Assembly: GCF_017312725.1 (NCBI RefSeq)
Contig: NZ_BOPO01000006.1
Span: forward strand, 1-64,000
DNA from: Actinocatenispora comari
Lineage (GTDB): Bacteria > Actinomycetota > Actinomycetes > Mycobacteriales > Micromonosporaceae
Reading direction: 5' to 3'
Length of the DNA: 64,000 bases
Positions within the stretch are counted from its first letter, which is position 1, and every line of letters starts with the position of its first letter. Below are positions 7,118 to 17,221 of the stretch, piece after piece. The notes under the pieces were generated by a model, which saw only the letters and a program-made list of their open reading frames with translations, did no database searches and was not told the origin of the DNA. The position numbers and the translations under genes are program-made.

Positions 7118-9208
7118 CTACTTGGAGTTCGAGGGATTGACTCGGCTGCCGGGCACCGCCACATGGATGATGTGGCGCGGCTCCGGGTCACCGTCGATGG
7201 CGAAGGCAGTGTGTCCAATCAGTGACTTGATGTGTGGCGGTGGACCGGTTGGGTCAAATGCCTTATGCCGCAACGCAACGAGGAATCCAATGCGGATGTC
7301 GTTGCCCTGGTAGGTCACCGCTTGCTTGAGGTACGCGGTCCGATTGCTCAGCGGCAGTTTCGTGTCGTCCACCTTCATCTCGACATGGACGGCGAAAGTG
7401 TCGAACTTCAACCGGATGTCGACTCGCCCGCCTCCGACGTGGGAAACCTCGTACTCGACGCGACTGCCGAGATTGCCCACCAGGTAGTTGTATAGGTCTT
7501 CATGGATCTTGTCCTCGTTCGCGGTGGTATCGAACAAATACCCGTAATGACCAGCTGAGGACCCGGTTCTGCTGGCCACGAAGTTGATGACGAGCAGCAG
7601 AAGTTGATCGACGACTCGCATGACTTCGTCTTTGTAATCTGGGCTAGTCGAAAGCGCTTCGCGCAGAACGTCAAACAGCTCCTGCTGCGCGAGATTCAGA
7701 TGTGAACGCCCCGCAGCAACGTGATCGAGCTGCTCCTCCAGGGCAGTGAGTGTCGCAGGAGAAATCTGCGTGAGCAGATGTTCGTCAGCCGAACCGAGCG
7801 GGACCAGTCGGCCAAGCAGATGAGGCAGCGGCACGGACGGGGCGCCGCCGTCGGATTTTCCCGGCGTCTCACCTCCCTTGGCTACGCGCCGTGCAATCGC
7901 AATGATGCTGCGTGCGGCGTGAAGCCGAGCTGCCTCCTCATCATCAAGCTCACCGCCACCTCGTGACTCAAGTTCGGCGGCGTACTCCTCCAGATTACTC
8001 AGGTGGCTCGCGTTGCTAGCGAAACCATCGTCGATGACCGGCTGGATCAGGTCTTGCACTCCGACGATGTCGGCGCAACGAGTACCGATCCGGAACGTCC
8101 TCGCGCTGATGTAGATCGTTAAGAGGTCCCGAACGACGACTTCGGCTTGATAGAAGCCGTCCTTACCGAGTTGCTCACTCATCTGGTCGAGGTCGTCAAC
8201 GAGCCTGGTCCAGGCGGCGAGTACCGCTCGCTTATTGTCGGTGTACCAATGATCCAGGCCGCTCGAATCTACGCTGAATCGCAAAATTTGCTCGCGGACA
8301 GCAGCGAGCGCGTCCACCGAGAGCGGTTTTGTAGCCATCGCGCCCATCGCGTCGCTGGAAACAACGCCGATTGTGAGTTCACGGAGAGCCTCGACGACGC
8401 GGAGCATCGGGACGGCATCAGGTCGTTGGTGGGCGTTGGCTGCTACTCCGAAGAACCTGGCTGCGTCTTCGAGATGTGGGCTCATGTCCTGGACCGAAAC
8501 CGCCCGCAAAGAGCGGAGCAAAGAAGCCGTCGCAAGAACCCATGCGGCATCTGACTCGACGGCCGCGGCAAGAGCGGCGTCACCACCTTCTACAGCGTCG
8601 ACGCCACCCAGGACACGAACAATGCCGACCAACGAGTCCGCTTCCGGCCAGACGTCAATAGCGGTGCTAACCGAACGGATCACGGCACGCGACATCGGGG
8701 CGGCCGTAGGAACTGTGAACTTCTGCAACAGCGCCAGGAGTGAGAAATGCGACCCGTGTCCGGCGGCAACAAGACGAGTCATGGCTTCGAGTGCGTCCGC
8801 CGATGCGAGGTCTGCGAACGCCTCTGGTTCCTCGCGGGTGAGGAAGGCCGCTGCCACGGGCTCGAGCCCGGCGACCAGCCTGGCGCCGGCAATCTGGGTG
8901 ACGACTGCGCTGCCCAGGAGCGCGTCGAGCGAGTCCCGGAGGAGCGACGGCTGGGCGGTAGCGACAACGGCGTCGACGACAGCTGTCACCGCGGCGGCCG
9001 CCTCGGTGTCGCCAGGCTGGGCATCCCGAGCTACCAGAGTGGCAACGAGCGGAAGTACCGGCAGCCCAGTGAGACCAGCGGCTTCCGAGGCGATCCGCGT
9101 CCATCCCCCAAGGTCCTCAACGGCGGATGGTGGGAATGGCTTGCCACTGGCGTTCTGCACCAATCTCAGGACAGCATCGGCGAGCGATACGGCGCCGGTG
9201 TCGCTCAT
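7118..9208 (-). CDS. Large protein with C-terminal PD-(D/E)XK nuclease domain (putative effector)
   Basis: This 696-residue protein starts at an ATG behind AGGAGGAGTCCAG. Residues 1 to about 450 are helical and alanine/leucine-rich with no recognised domain. The C-terminal 140 residues look like a PD-(D/E)XK nuclease: a leading helix (HEDLYNYLVGNL), then GRVDIRLKF and HVEMKV, giving D597, E610 and K612, followed by a helix with YLKQAVTYQ. This is the fold of many restriction and abortive-infection nucleases. It is the last gene of a three-gene operon, 71 bases after the SMC-like ATPase. The likely model is a nuclease held in check or activated by its ATPase partner; no assay evidence exists. 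Confidence 0.65.
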   Translation of the reverse strand: MSDTGAVSLADAVLRLVQNASGKPFPPSAVEDLGGWTRIASEAAGLTGLPVLPLVATLVARDAQPGDTEAAAAVTAVVDAVVATAQPSLLRDSLDALLGSAVVTQIAGARLVAGLEPVAAAFLTREEPEAFADLASADALEAMTRLVAAGHGSHFSLLALLQKFTVPTAAPMSRAVIRSVSTAIDVWPEADSLVGIVRVLGGVDAVEGGDAALAAAVESDAAWVLATASLLRSLRAVSVQDMSPHLEDAARFFGVAANAHQRPDAVPMLRVVEALRELTIGVVSSDAMGAMATKPLSVDALAAVREQILRFSVDSSGLDHWYTDNKRAVLAAWTRLVDDLDQMSEQLGKDGFYQAEVVVRDLLTIYISARTFRIGTRCADIVGVQDLIQPVIDDGFASNASHLSNLEEYAAELESRGGGELDDEEAARLHAARSIIAIARRVAKGGETPGKSDGGAPSVPLPHLLGRLVPLGSADEHLLTQISPATLTALEEQLDHVAAGRSHLNLAQQELFDVLREALSTSPDYKDEVMRVVDQLLLLVINFVASRTGSSAGHYGYLFDTTANEDKIHEDLYNYLVGNLGSRVEYEVSHVGGGRVDIRLKFDTFAVHVEMKVDDTKLPLSNRTAYLKQAVTYQGNDIRIGFLVALRHKAFDPTGPPPHIKSLIGHTAFAIDGDPEPRHIIHVAVPGSRVNPSNSK

Positions 9209-9279
9209 CTGGACTCCTCCTGAACCTGACGGTTCGTCTGATGGTTGCTCGGACTACCGACAGATCAGTTCCACCGACC

Positions 9280-11493
9280 TCACCACACGAAGTCGTCGCC
9301 GTCGGCGATAAGCCGGTTCTCCTCGGGTAAAAGATCCGCCAGGGGACCGGTACTCCGAGTAGCGACGATGATCTGCATGGGCGCCTCTTTTGCCACGTCC
9401 AGCAGCGCAGAAACCATCGTGGCTAGATCGCCATCAGGCATCTCCTCTGCCGCCGGCGAATCTAGAAGTAAGAAGCCGGGATGCCGGCCAATACGCTCAG
9501 CGTACCCGTGCTTGATGAGCGCAATCACTGTGGCGATCTTCAACCGCAGCTGCTCGCCTGAAGAGACAGCCCCGTACGTGGACGGATCCCCGTTCTGCCG
9601 CAACGTCATATTTGCGGCTCCGTCAAGCCTGATGTTGCTCAGGCTGTCCGCGCCAAAATTCACAACCAGGCGCTCAATCTCTGCCGAGATGGTTGCCAGT
9701 AGTGGGTCCTGATGACCTTTTACCCACTCGCTGAGAACCTTCTGCGCGGCGTCAGCTACAGCCTGCTGTACCGGGTCGACAGGCGATGCGTCCACAGGCG
9801 CGACCGGATCAGATAGCGCGTCGGCGGCGCCCTCTGCCCGCGCCAGCTCGATGTCCAGCAGCCGACGATCCTCCATCGCCTTCAATAGGGAAGCATCCAG
9901 GTCAACCTTCTCGACGAGTTCATCGTGGGCGGTCTGTAGCTCGTCGATCTGCTCGCGCAGATTAGCCATCACATTCTCGATGCTGACGCGTGCCTGCTCA
10001 AGTGCGTCGATCTCACTCGTCGGCTCATCCTCGGCTCCGTCGTCGCTGACAACGCCCACCGGGGATTCGACCAGTACCGTGGCTACGCCAGCGTCGACGG
10101 TGTCTGCAACCACGACGTTCGCCGCGAGCGCCTCCAGATTGAGGTCGCTGGTGCATACCGAGCACTTGTGGTCATCCGGCTCCGCCTTACGACGCTCGTC
10201 AGTCACGGCCGCTGCGCACCGCGGACAGATCGTTGGTTCCATTTGGTGGAAGAACTTAGTCAGCAAGGCGTGCTCGTACTCAGTGTGATGTCGTGCCTTC
10301 GCAGCCTTCAACTGCTGACGCACGGTGTCGGCAGCGACGGACCGATTCAGCAGCTGGGTCTCCAAGACGTGCATTTGACGAACCAAGTCGCTGATCTTGG
10401 CGTTAGCAGCGGCCCACTTCGATGGGTCAGGCGCGCCTGCGGGTAGGGCAGTGATTCTTGCCTTGACGGCTTCCACTGCCCCCAATGCTTGGTCCCGAGA
10501 GGTCTCCACCGCAGCCGTCGCGGTCTTGGTTCGTTCTTGCGCAGCTCTTTGCTCAGCTTCCAACGTCCCGACCACTGTTGCAGTAGTCGCCAGCACCGGC
10601 ACCCAGTCCGTTCCGATGAACATCTGCATCAGACGGACACTGAGGGTCGCTTCCTTGCCGATGATTGATTTCAGATACTTCGGCCGCACCCATAACGCAT
10701 TCACATAGGACGCCCACTTATGCGTTACCGGCTTTCCCGACTGTGAGACCGTGAATGCTTCTAGGCGAAGACGGTTCAACATGACCGAACTCATGGCGTC
10801 CTCGAATGACCCGTCGTCGAATGAAGCGAGGACAGTGCCTAAAGACCCGCCTTCTTGGACGACTGTTACCGTTCCGTCGCTGACCAAGCCGTTGTCGGCA
10901 TTGAAGGCAACTCGAAGCGTCTCGATGCCGACAACCCAGTCGACCTCAACGTGCTCGATCCACCGTTTCACCGCGACCGAGAACTCCGCACATCGGCCGG
11001 AGAGCGACCAAAGCAGTACGTTCACAATACTCGACTTGCCGCGCAAGTTACTGCCCGACCCAATACCATTCACTCCGTCGATCGGCTGCCACGTGAAGTC
11101 GAACGGGACCAGTGCACGCACCACTGGCTCCGCAGCATCCATATCGCCCGCTTCGTCCTGGTTCTCGCCGTCGCCGGTCAAGGTCTTTAGGGTTGCCGCG
11201 TCCGCACGCACGGCATCGGTGGCCGCGTCGAGGTTTAGGCGCAACTGCCCCTCGCCGACGTCTATCGTCTCGAGCTCGCAGCCTTCTGCATCTGGATGCG
11301 AGGGGTCAAGGCGCTTTGTGCCTCGGAAGGACACTCGTGCCACACGGAGATGAACCGGCACACCTTTCGATGCCGACGTCGGGATGCCCATATCCTCAAG
11401 AAGTCGGTCCACCTCCACGGAGGTCATCTCCAGCCGGTTCTCCTTTCGGCGCCGACCAAGGGCCTTCACGATCTCGTCAGCCAGAGAACTCAT
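9280..11493 (-). CDS. SMC/Rad50-like ATPase with central zinc-ribbon motif
   Basis: This 737-residue P-loop ATPase has an N-terminal half-site GSNLRGKSS (GKS at about 152-154), long helical segments, a central ICPRCAAAVTDE...CSVC four-cysteine motif where Rad50-type proteins place their hook, and a C-terminal half with the ABC signature SSGEQLRLK and Walker B GFLLLDSPAAEE. The order is that of SMC-type proteins, in which the two halves fold back through a coiled coil. The start at 11493 is fixed by the ribosome-binding site GGAGGTGGGCG. It overlaps the upstream gene by 17 bases, so translation is probably coupled. Such ATPases power ABC-three-component and Lamassu-type defence systems; the neighbours favour the first. 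Confidence 0.75.
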   Translation of the reverse strand: MSSLADEIVKALGRRRKENRLEMTSVEVDRLLEDMGIPTSASKGVPVHLRVARVSFRGTKRLDPSHPDAEGCELETIDVGEGQLRLNLDAATDAVRADAATLKTLTGDGENQDEAGDMDAAEPVVRALVPFDFTWQPIDGVNGIGSGSNLRGKSSIVNVLLWSLSGRCAEFSVAVKRWIEHVEVDWVVGIETLRVAFNADNGLVSDGTVTVVQEGGSLGTVLASFDDGSFEDAMSSVMLNRLRLEAFTVSQSGKPVTHKWASYVNALWVRPKYLKSIIGKEATLSVRLMQMFIGTDWVPVLATTATVVGTLEAEQRAAQERTKTATAAVETSRDQALGAVEAVKARITALPAGAPDPSKWAAANAKISDLVRQMHVLETQLLNRSVAADTVRQQLKAAKARHHTEYEHALLTKFFHQMEPTICPRCAAAVTDERRKAEPDDHKCSVCTSDLNLEALAANVVVADTVDAGVATVLVESPVGVVSDDGAEDEPTSEIDALEQARVSIENVMANLREQIDELQTAHDELVEKVDLDASLLKAMEDRRLLDIELARAEGAADALSDPVAPVDASPVDPVQQAVADAAQKVLSEWVKGHQDPLLATISAEIERLVVNFGADSLSNIRLDGAANMTLRQNGDPSTYGAVSSGEQLRLKIATVIALIKHGYAERIGRHPGFLLLDSPAAEEMPDGDLATMVSALLDVAKEAPMQIIVATRSTGPLADLLPEENRLIADGDDFVW

Positions 11494-12178
11494 CGCCCAC
11501 CTCCTGCTCCATCGACGCGGATGCTTCAATACTCTCCAGCCGCTTCTGAACATGCTCAGCGATCGGCGCGATGTCCAAACCCAACTCCGTGCCGGCATAC
11601 GTCGCCTGTTCGTACTGACGCTCCTTCAACTTGCTACCAACGGTGTCGCCAGCGACCAGCGCTACCAATCTGGCTTGGCGGGCGTACCAACCCAAGACAG
11701 CGTCGTCTGCCAACTCGGCCACAGCGTCCGCGCCAGCAGCGGTCAAGAACAACTGGTTACGGTGGCTCTTCGTCCCAGGCTCCCCCGAACGCCGAAAGGT
11801 CGCCAATCCGTACGTCTCCAGTAATGCCATCGCGTCATCGATCGCCTCGTACGCGCCATAGAACCACCGCGGCATCGGGTAGTAATGCAGGTCAGGCTCC
11901 GGGTCTTCCAGCAGGCCACGAGCTATCTGCAGATAGGACTCCGACAACCTTCCGTCCTCGACCTGAGAGATGATCTCGTCCGCCAAGTAGTCCGGGTTGC
12001 GCATCCAGAAATCCATCGCCTGTAAACGCAGCTCGCTGCGTACAGCCTTGACCGCAACTGGAGGGTCGCCGGCAGCAGCATCCTCGCCCGCCCGGTCAAG
12101 GAGCACGAGGAGGCGGAGAGCATGCTGTGTGCGAGTGTGAGACGGGCGCTCAACACCGGCGCCGAAGCTGGCCGTCAT
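11477..12178 (-). CDS. Small helical protein, ABC-3C middle-component-like
   Basis: The protein has 233 residues. After a short polar N-terminus it contains ALRLLVLLDRAG, then LQAMDFWMRNPDYLADEII at about residues 55-73, a winged-helix-like middle part (MALLETYGLATF, FLTAAGADAVAEL) and a conserved-looking tail (WYARQARLVALVAGDTVGS and KERQYEQATYAGTELGLDI). From memory this pattern resembles the middle components of ABC-three-component systems, which link the ATPase to the effector. The start is the ATG at 12178 behind GAGGAGGACG. It is the first gene of the operon and its 3' end overlaps the SMC-like gene. The family call rests on pattern only. Confidence 0.55.
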   Translation of the reverse strand: MTASFGAGVERPSHTRTQHALRLLVLLDRAGEDAAAGDPPVAVKAVRSELRLQAMDFWMRNPDYLADEIISQVEDGRLSESYLQIARGLLEDPEPDLHYYPMPRWFYGAYEAIDDAMALLETYGLATFRRSGEPGTKSHRNQLFLTAAGADAVAELADDAVLGWYARQARLVALVAGDTVGSKLKERQYEQATYAGTELGLDIAPIAEHVQKRLESIEASASMEQEVGDEFSG

Positions 12179-12291
12179 CGTCCTCCTCACAAGGCACCGT
12201 CACCTGCACCGCTGGTTAGCGAGTCGCCAGAACGAGCGAGGGTGAACTCGGTGAGTCTGCCCGCGCGTCGGGATCAGTCGACAGCCGCAGT

Positions 12292-12417
12292 CTAGGACTG
12301 CATCGATAGCTTCAGCAGGATTGATCCTATTAAACGGGGTAGTCCGGTGTCGCGCAGGAGGACGTGGTCGTTGTGGACGACCAATACGTCGCCGGGGTCG
12401 CGGATGCGCTCGGTCAT
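12292..12417 (-). CDS. Short ORF (41 residues), unknown or truncated
   Basis: The ATG at 12417 opens MTERIRDPGDVLVVHNDHVL and the frame closes after 41 residues. Codon use is plausible and the start resembles the N-terminus of small actinobacterial hypothetical proteins, but no family can be named. It sits at the junction between the defence operon and the decayed beta-propeller gene, so it may be a truncated leftover. Confidence 0.3.
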   Translation of the reverse strand: MTERIRDPGDVLVVHNDHVLLRDTGLPRLIGSILLKLSMQS

Positions 12418-12568
12418 GTTCCTTCACGGTAGCCCGACCAGCCGATGTCATAGGCGGTGTGCCCGGTCGGTCCGCTGCGCGTCCCTGCGCGGGGTGTCGG
12501 CGAACGATTCCCCGACGGATGTGCGCGTCGCACGGCTAGCGCCGGGGCTGACGGGCGCACCGCTGTGA

Positions 12569-13630
12569 CAGGCCGAGTTCGAACCTGTTCCAATCGCCGC
12601 AGCAGACCGCTTCGTCGGCGTGGTCGACACCACCAAGACCAACCACAAACTCTCGATCACCGCCATCGACCGGCACGGCCATCCCGTGGTAACCGTGCGG
12701 GTCCAACCGATGTGCGGCGCGTTCGTCACCAGCCACCTGCCCGACCGCGACCTGCTGATCACCACCGACACCGACCTGAAAGTCGGCACGCTCAACGACG
12801 GCACCGCACGCTTCTTCGTCACCGCATGGGACCTACACAGTGGCCGCAAAGACTGGGGACCGGTCGACGTACCCGGACCGCACAAAGGGCCCGGCCGGAT
12901 CTTCGGCGTGTTCGACCACAGCGCGGTCGCAGACCCCGACCGCCGCGACCCCACCGCCGCGATCCGCCCCACCGACGGCACCGTGTCCCACCGCTCCGAC
13001 CCCGGCACGCTGCTGCTGCAGGAACACAACGGCATCCTGCTGCTGGGCGATCGGCGCGGCCACCTCCGCGCCGTCGACACCACCAGCCGACGCACCCGCT
13101 GGAGCTCCGGCAGCCTCGCGGTACCGCGCAGCGCCTCCAGCGCAGCAACGGCTCCTCGGATCGACGTCCTGGCTTCGGTCGGCGCCACCAGCGACGTGGC
13201 CCTGCTGGCCTGGCGCGTCGGCGACGGCGACCACGGCCTGCGCTACGCCGCCTACCGACTCAGCACCGGCCAAATGCTCGCCGACCTCGGCGACGAAAGT
13301 GGCGTCCAGCCCCTACCAGACGCCACCGGCACTGCTGTAGCGCTGGCAGGAGCCAAACACATCGTCGTCGCGTTCCCCGGCGGCAAACACAACACGATCG
13401 ACCTCGCACGCCTCGCCGGCACACACCCCGTGAGCCTCATCGGCCACACCCTGTACACCAGGGCAGACGGCCACCACTCCATGGCCGTCGATGCCGCCAC
13501 CGGACACATCCTCGCCACCGGCACGTGGCAACCACCCACCGCCGCCCTGCCCACCGGCACAGCGCTGGTCGCACCCGACCCAGACAACCCCGGCTACCTC
13601 GCCTACCGCACGACCGCCCCCATCAAGTAA
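12569..13630 (+). pseudogene. PQQ-like beta-propeller protein, 5'-truncated
   Basis: The frame is closed by a TGA at 12566-12568, and coding-quality sequence begins immediately after it (ADRFVGVVDTTKTNHKLSI), so the natural N-terminus (signal or membrane anchor and first blades) appears to be missing. About 350 residues remain. They show repeated beta-strand and turn patterns typical of PQQ/quinoprotein-like propellers, such as GILLLGDRRGHLRAVDTTSRRTRW and HSMAVDAATGHILATGTW. A GTG at 12620 could restart translation but has no good ribosome-binding site. A secreted or membrane-bound role would be expected for an intact copy. Confidence 0.5.
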
Positions 13631-13724
13631 AGCCCCGCTGGAAGCGGCCGCACTCCGGCCACCGTCCTCGCTGGCCCGCCCCGCATCACCGCCCAGACCC
13701 GCCAACCCCCGAAAGCAGGGACAC

Positions 13725-14082
13725 ATGAACGAGCCGCTCACCGCCAGCGCCCGACCAATTGTGCTGGTTCACGTACCGCAAGCAGATCGACTCGACACGA
13801 TCGAACGCACCCTGATCAACCTGCGCACCCAACTCGGCGGCGACGCGACCATCGAAGTCGTCGCACAGGCGGACGGCCTCGACCTGCTGTTAGGCACCGC
13901 CGCCGCACCACGCCGGGACCGTCTACACCACCTCGACGTGACCATGACCATCCTGCGGCAACAGCCTAACCAGCCGCGGACTCACCAAGACCGACATTCC
14001 CCCAGAGATACAGATCGTTCAATCGGCCATGGCATACCTGGCAGAGCGCCAATGGAACGGCGGCGCCTACCTGCGCCCATGA
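13725..14082 (+). pseudogene. DsrE/DsrF-like family gene with a frameshift
   Basis: The ATG opens a DsrE-like fold: PIVLVHVPQADRLDTIERTL, then NLRTQLGGDATIEVVAQADG and LDLLL, as in small sulfur-relay-type proteins of about 115-120 residues. At about 13945-13954 the expected continuation ([20 protein letters not shown], then [15 protein letters not shown] and a stop at 14080-14082) lies in the next frame, so a one-base indel has broken the gene. The cysteine of the CGN motif, normally the functional residue, lies just past the shift. A sequencing error is possible but the neighbouring gene is also broken. Confidence 0.65.
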
Positions 14083-14276
14083 CCAAGCAACGTCGGCCGC
14101 CTGTGCGTGCTTACCATCGGTGTCGATCACGGCAGGGGCCCGCACTCCAGCTGGTTTCGCCGAACTCAAAGACCCTGCCGAGTCGGCCGAGGTCGCCGCC
14201 GACTCTCCCTCAAGCGGGCCGCGGGCGGAGTGCCGGGCACGCTCGCGCCGAGCGCGTACGGGTGCATCCGTGTCTG

Positions 14277-15005
14277 TCAGCGCTTCTTCGCCAGGTGATC
14301 GAGTTCCTGGCGGATGCGTTCCTCGATCCCGACGTAGTGGGCGCGGACCGATTCGCGCGCAGCGTCGACGTCCTTGGCGAGTACGGCCTCGACGATGGCG
14401 GCGTGGTCGTGGACGATCAGCATGGGATCTCGGTGCGGTACTGACAGCGTCGCCTGGTGATACGCCTGCCAGAACAGGTCGAACAGTTGCAGCAGCATCG
14501 TGTTGCCGAGGTCGGCGAACAGTAGTTGGTGGAACGCCCGGTCGGGGTCGCTGAGATCGGCGCCGTCCCTGGCGCGTTGCCGCATGGTGGCCAGCAGCTC
14601 GCGCAGTGCCGCGGCGTTCGTGTCGCTCAGCGCGGCGATCGCGTCGCCGATCAGCGCCGACTCCAGGGTCTTGCGCAGGCCGATCAGGTCGTTCAGCGCC
14701 TGCGGTTCCCGCATCAGCCCGTACGGCAGGTGTTCCAGCAGCGGCGTGAAGGAGAAGTCCCGGACATACACCCCGCTGCCGCGGCGCGTCTCCAGCACGC
14801 CGGTCGACTCCAGCGCCTTGACCGCCTCGCGCACCGAATTGCGGCTGACCCCGAACAGCCGCGCCAGTTCGGCCTCCGGCTTGAGCGGGTCGCCGGCCTG
14901 CAACCGCTCGCGAAGGATGAACCGTCGGATCTCGTCCTGGACCGCCTTGTGCAGCGGTGCCGGGCGCAACCGCGGAACCGGTGTTTCCGGTACTTGCTCG
15001 CTCAC
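14277..15005 (-). CDS. FadR-type GntR-family regulator
   Basis: The 242-residue protein has an N-terminal winged helix-turn-helix (residues about 15-80: [20 protein letters not shown], then [20 protein letters not shown] and [13 protein letters not shown]) and a helical FCD ligand-binding domain (about 95-235) with the usual aspartate/histidine metal-site residues ([30 protein letters not shown]). The start is GTG at 15005. It is transcribed away from the sialoglycan ABC/lyase/sialidase operon and probably represses it in the absence of a sugar or sugar-acid inducer, as NanR-type regulators do; the ligand is inferred. Confidence 0.85.
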   Translation of the reverse strand: MSEQVPETPVPRLRPAPLHKAVQDEIRRFILRERLQAGDPLKPEAELARLFGVSRNSVREAVKALESTGVLETRRGSGVYVRDFSFTPLLEHLPYGLMREPQALNDLIGLRKTLESALIGDAIAALSDTNAAALRELLATMRQRARDGADLSDPDRAFHQLLFADLGNTMLLQLFDLFWQAYHQATLSVPHRDPMLIVHDHAAIVEAVLAKDVDAARESVRAHYVGIEERIRQELDHLAKKR

Positions 15006-15068
15006 CTGGTGACCTCGTTCTCTGGTCCGTGGTGCTGGCGTCTCGCCGGCGTCGTCGTCGGGAACTGC

Positions 15069-15124
15069 TTGACACGGTCGTTCGGCTAACCCTAAGGTCC
15101 CTGACTTGTAGGATATCCCTCAGG
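15069..15124 (+). promoter_or_regulatory. Promoter and candidate GntR operator of the sialoglycan operon
   Basis: TTGACA at 15069-15074 and TAAGGT at 15093-15098 are separated by 18 bases, a good sigma-70-type promoter facing the ABC gene. CCTGA at 15100-15104 and TCAGG at 15120-15124 form an inverted repeat with GGATATCC between them, placed over the expected transcription start. This is a natural site for the divergent GntR repressor. Confidence 0.45.
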
Positions 15125-15139
15125 TTGGGAGATGGGTCA

Positions 15140-17221
15140 ATGCGGGCTGCCGGCTCCGGACGTCTCCGCCCCGCCACGGCCGAACCGCACCCGGTCGAGG
15201 AGCATCCCGGCGAGCCGGCGTTGCGGATCAGCGACCTGGTCGTCGAGTTCTCGACCCCCGCCGGCACCGTCCGCGCCGTCGACCACGTCACGTACCAGGT
15301 GGCGCGCGGCGAGACCCTGGCGGTCGTCGGCGAGACCGGCTCGGGCAAGAGCGTGACCGTCCTCGCCGCGCTCGGCCTGCTCTCGGCGGGCAACGTCCGC
15401 CGAGTGTCCGGGCGGGCCGAGGTGGCCGGCCAGGACCTGCTGGCGTTGCCGGCCCGGGAGCGCCGGACGCGTCTGGGCGCCGACGTCGCGATGATCTTCC
15501 AGGACCCGATGTCCGCGCTCGACCCGGTGCAGCGGGTCGGTGACCAGATCGCCGAGGCGCTGCGCGCACACGACCGCGCGCTGACCGCCCGTACGGCGCG
15601 GGCCCGGGTGCTCGAGCTGCTCACGCTGGTCGGCGTGCCGCAGCCCGCGATCCGGTACGACCAGTACCCGCACCAGTTCTCCGGCGGCATGTGCCAACGC
15701 GTCGTGATCGCGATGGCGATCGCGAACCGGCCCAAGGTGTTGATCGCCGACGAACCGACCACCGCTCTCGACGTCAGCGTCCAGGCGCAGATCCTCGAAC
15801 TGCTGCGGCTGGCCGCCCGCGAGACCGGGGCGGCGACCGTGCTGATCACCCACGATCTTGGCGTCGTGGCCGAGATGGCCGACCGCGCCGCGGTCATGTA
15901 CGCGGGGCGGATCGTCGAGACGGCACCGGTGGCGCGGATCTTCGACCGGCCGCAGCACCCGTACACCGCCTCGTTGTTGGCGTCGCTGCCGCGGCTGGAC
16001 CAGCCCCAGGGACGGCTCCGGGCAATCCCCGGCCAGCCTCCTGACCTGCGGGAACGTTCGGCCGGGTGCGCGTTCGCGCCGCGCTGCCCGATCGGCGGCG
16101 ACCGGCCCGAGTGCCGCACCGAACGGCCGGTGCTGGTTGCTCGCGACGACGGTGCGGTGGCCTGCCACCACGCCGGCCAGGCGGTCACCCTGCTGCCGCA
16201 GCCCGACGCCCGGCCGTCGGTTGCGCCTCCCGCGCGGCCCGACGACGCACCCGCTGTCGTCGAGGTCGTTGGGCTGGCCAAGGTCTTCCCCATCCGCCGC
16301 GGCCTGCTGGCCCGTACCGTCGCGACGGCCCGTGCCGTCGACGGCGTCGACCTTCGCATCGGGCATGGTTCGACCCTCGGGCTGGTCGGCGAGTCCGGCT
16401 GCGGCAAGTCGACGCTCGCCAGGTCGTTGCTCAGGCTCCTGGAGCCGACCGCGGGTTCGATCCGGATCGACGGTGCGGACCTGCTGCGGGCGAACGGCCG
16501 GCAGCTGCGCCGGCTGCGGCAGCGCGTGCAGATGGTGTACCAGGACCCGTACTCGTCGCTGAATCCGCGCCTGTCGGTGGGCGACAACGCAGCCGAGCCG
16601 TTGCGCCTCGCCGGAGTCCCGCGCACCCAGCGGCGGCGTACCGTGCTCGAACTGTTCGAGAAGGTCGGGTTGCGGCCCGAGCACGCCGACCGGCTGCCCG
16701 CGGAGTTCTCCGGCGGGCAGCGGCAGCGCGTCGCGATCGCCCGCGCGCTGGCACCCAGCCCCGCGGTGGTGATCTTCGACGAACCGGTGTCCGCGCTGGA
16801 CGTGTCGGTCCAGGCGCAGGTACTCAACCTGCTCCGCGATCTGCAGGACGAGACGGGCGTGGCCTACCTGTTCGTCAGCCACGATCTCTCGGTCGTCCGG
16901 CAGATGGCCGACACGGTCGCCGTGATGTACCTCGGGGCGATCGTGGAGACCGGCGCCGCCAGCCAGCTCTATCGCCGGCCACGGCATCCGTACACCAGGG
17001 CGCTGCTGGACTCGATCCCGGTGCCCGACCCGTCGATTCGCCGGCAACGGGTTCCGCTGACCGGTGATCCGCCCGATCCGACCGCCGCGACGACCGGCTG
17101 CCGGTTCCGCAGCCGCTGCCCGCTGGGCCGCGAGCGTGCCGCGTGCGCGGACCGTACACCGGAGCTCCGGCAGGTCGACGGGCGCTGGACGGCCTGTCAC
17201 TTCGCCGAGGAGGTGGCCTGA
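15140..17221 (+). CDS. Fused double ATPase of a peptide/oligosaccharide ABC importer (DppD-DppF type)
   Basis: The 693-residue protein joins two ABC ATPases in one chain. The first half has Walker A GETGSGKS, signature FSGGMCQRV and Walker [13 protein letters not shown]. The second has [24 protein letters not shown] and [12 protein letters not shown]. Each half ends in the C-terminal extension of oligopeptide-type transporters with clustered cysteines ([20 protein letters not shown]). The ATG at 15140 follows GGGAGATGGGTCA. The stop overlaps the next ATG by one base. It powers the importer formed with the next three genes; the context with lyase and sialidase suggests a sialic acid or sialo-oligosaccharide substrate, but the family mostly moves peptides. 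Confidence 0.88.
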   Translation: MRAAGSGRLRPATAEPHPVEEHPGEPALRISDLVVEFSTPAGTVRAVDHVTYQVARGETLAVVGETGSGKSVTVLAALGLLSAGNVRRVSGRAEVAGQDLLALPARERRTRLGADVAMIFQDPMSALDPVQRVGDQIAEALRAHDRALTARTARARVLELLTLVGVPQPAIRYDQYPHQFSGGMCQRVVIAMAIANRPKVLIADEPTTALDVSVQAQILELLRLAARETGAATVLITHDLGVVAEMADRAAVMYAGRIVETAPVARIFDRPQHPYTASLLASLPRLDQPQGRLRAIPGQPPDLRERSAGCAFAPRCPIGGDRPECRTERPVLVARDDGAVACHHAGQAVTLLPQPDARPSVAPPARPDDAPAVVEVVGLAKVFPIRRGLLARTVATARAVDGVDLRIGHGSTLGLVGESGCGKSTLARSLLRLLEPTAGSIRIDGADLLRANGRQLRRLRQRVQMVYQDPYSSLNPRLSVGDNAAEPLRLAGVPRTQRRRTVLELFEKVGLRPEHADRLPAEFSGGQRQRVAIARALAPSPAVVIFDEPVSALDVSVQAQVLNLLRDLQDETGVAYLFVSHDLSVVRQMADTVAVMYLGAIVETGAASQLYRRPRHPYTRALLDSIPVPDPSIRRQRVPLTGDPPDPTAATTGCRFRSRCPLGRERAACADRTPELRQVDGRWTACHFAEEVA

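Noticed and set aside
13966-16827. A 953-codon open frame on the minus strand
   Set aside because: It is antisense to the GntR and ABC ATPase genes; its product is serine/arginine-rich with no motif. It arises from high GC content opposite real genes.
15137-17200. A 687-codon minus-strand frame opposite the double ATPase
   Set aside because: Shadow of the ABC gene, whose Walker motifs and codon bias are clearly on the plus strand.
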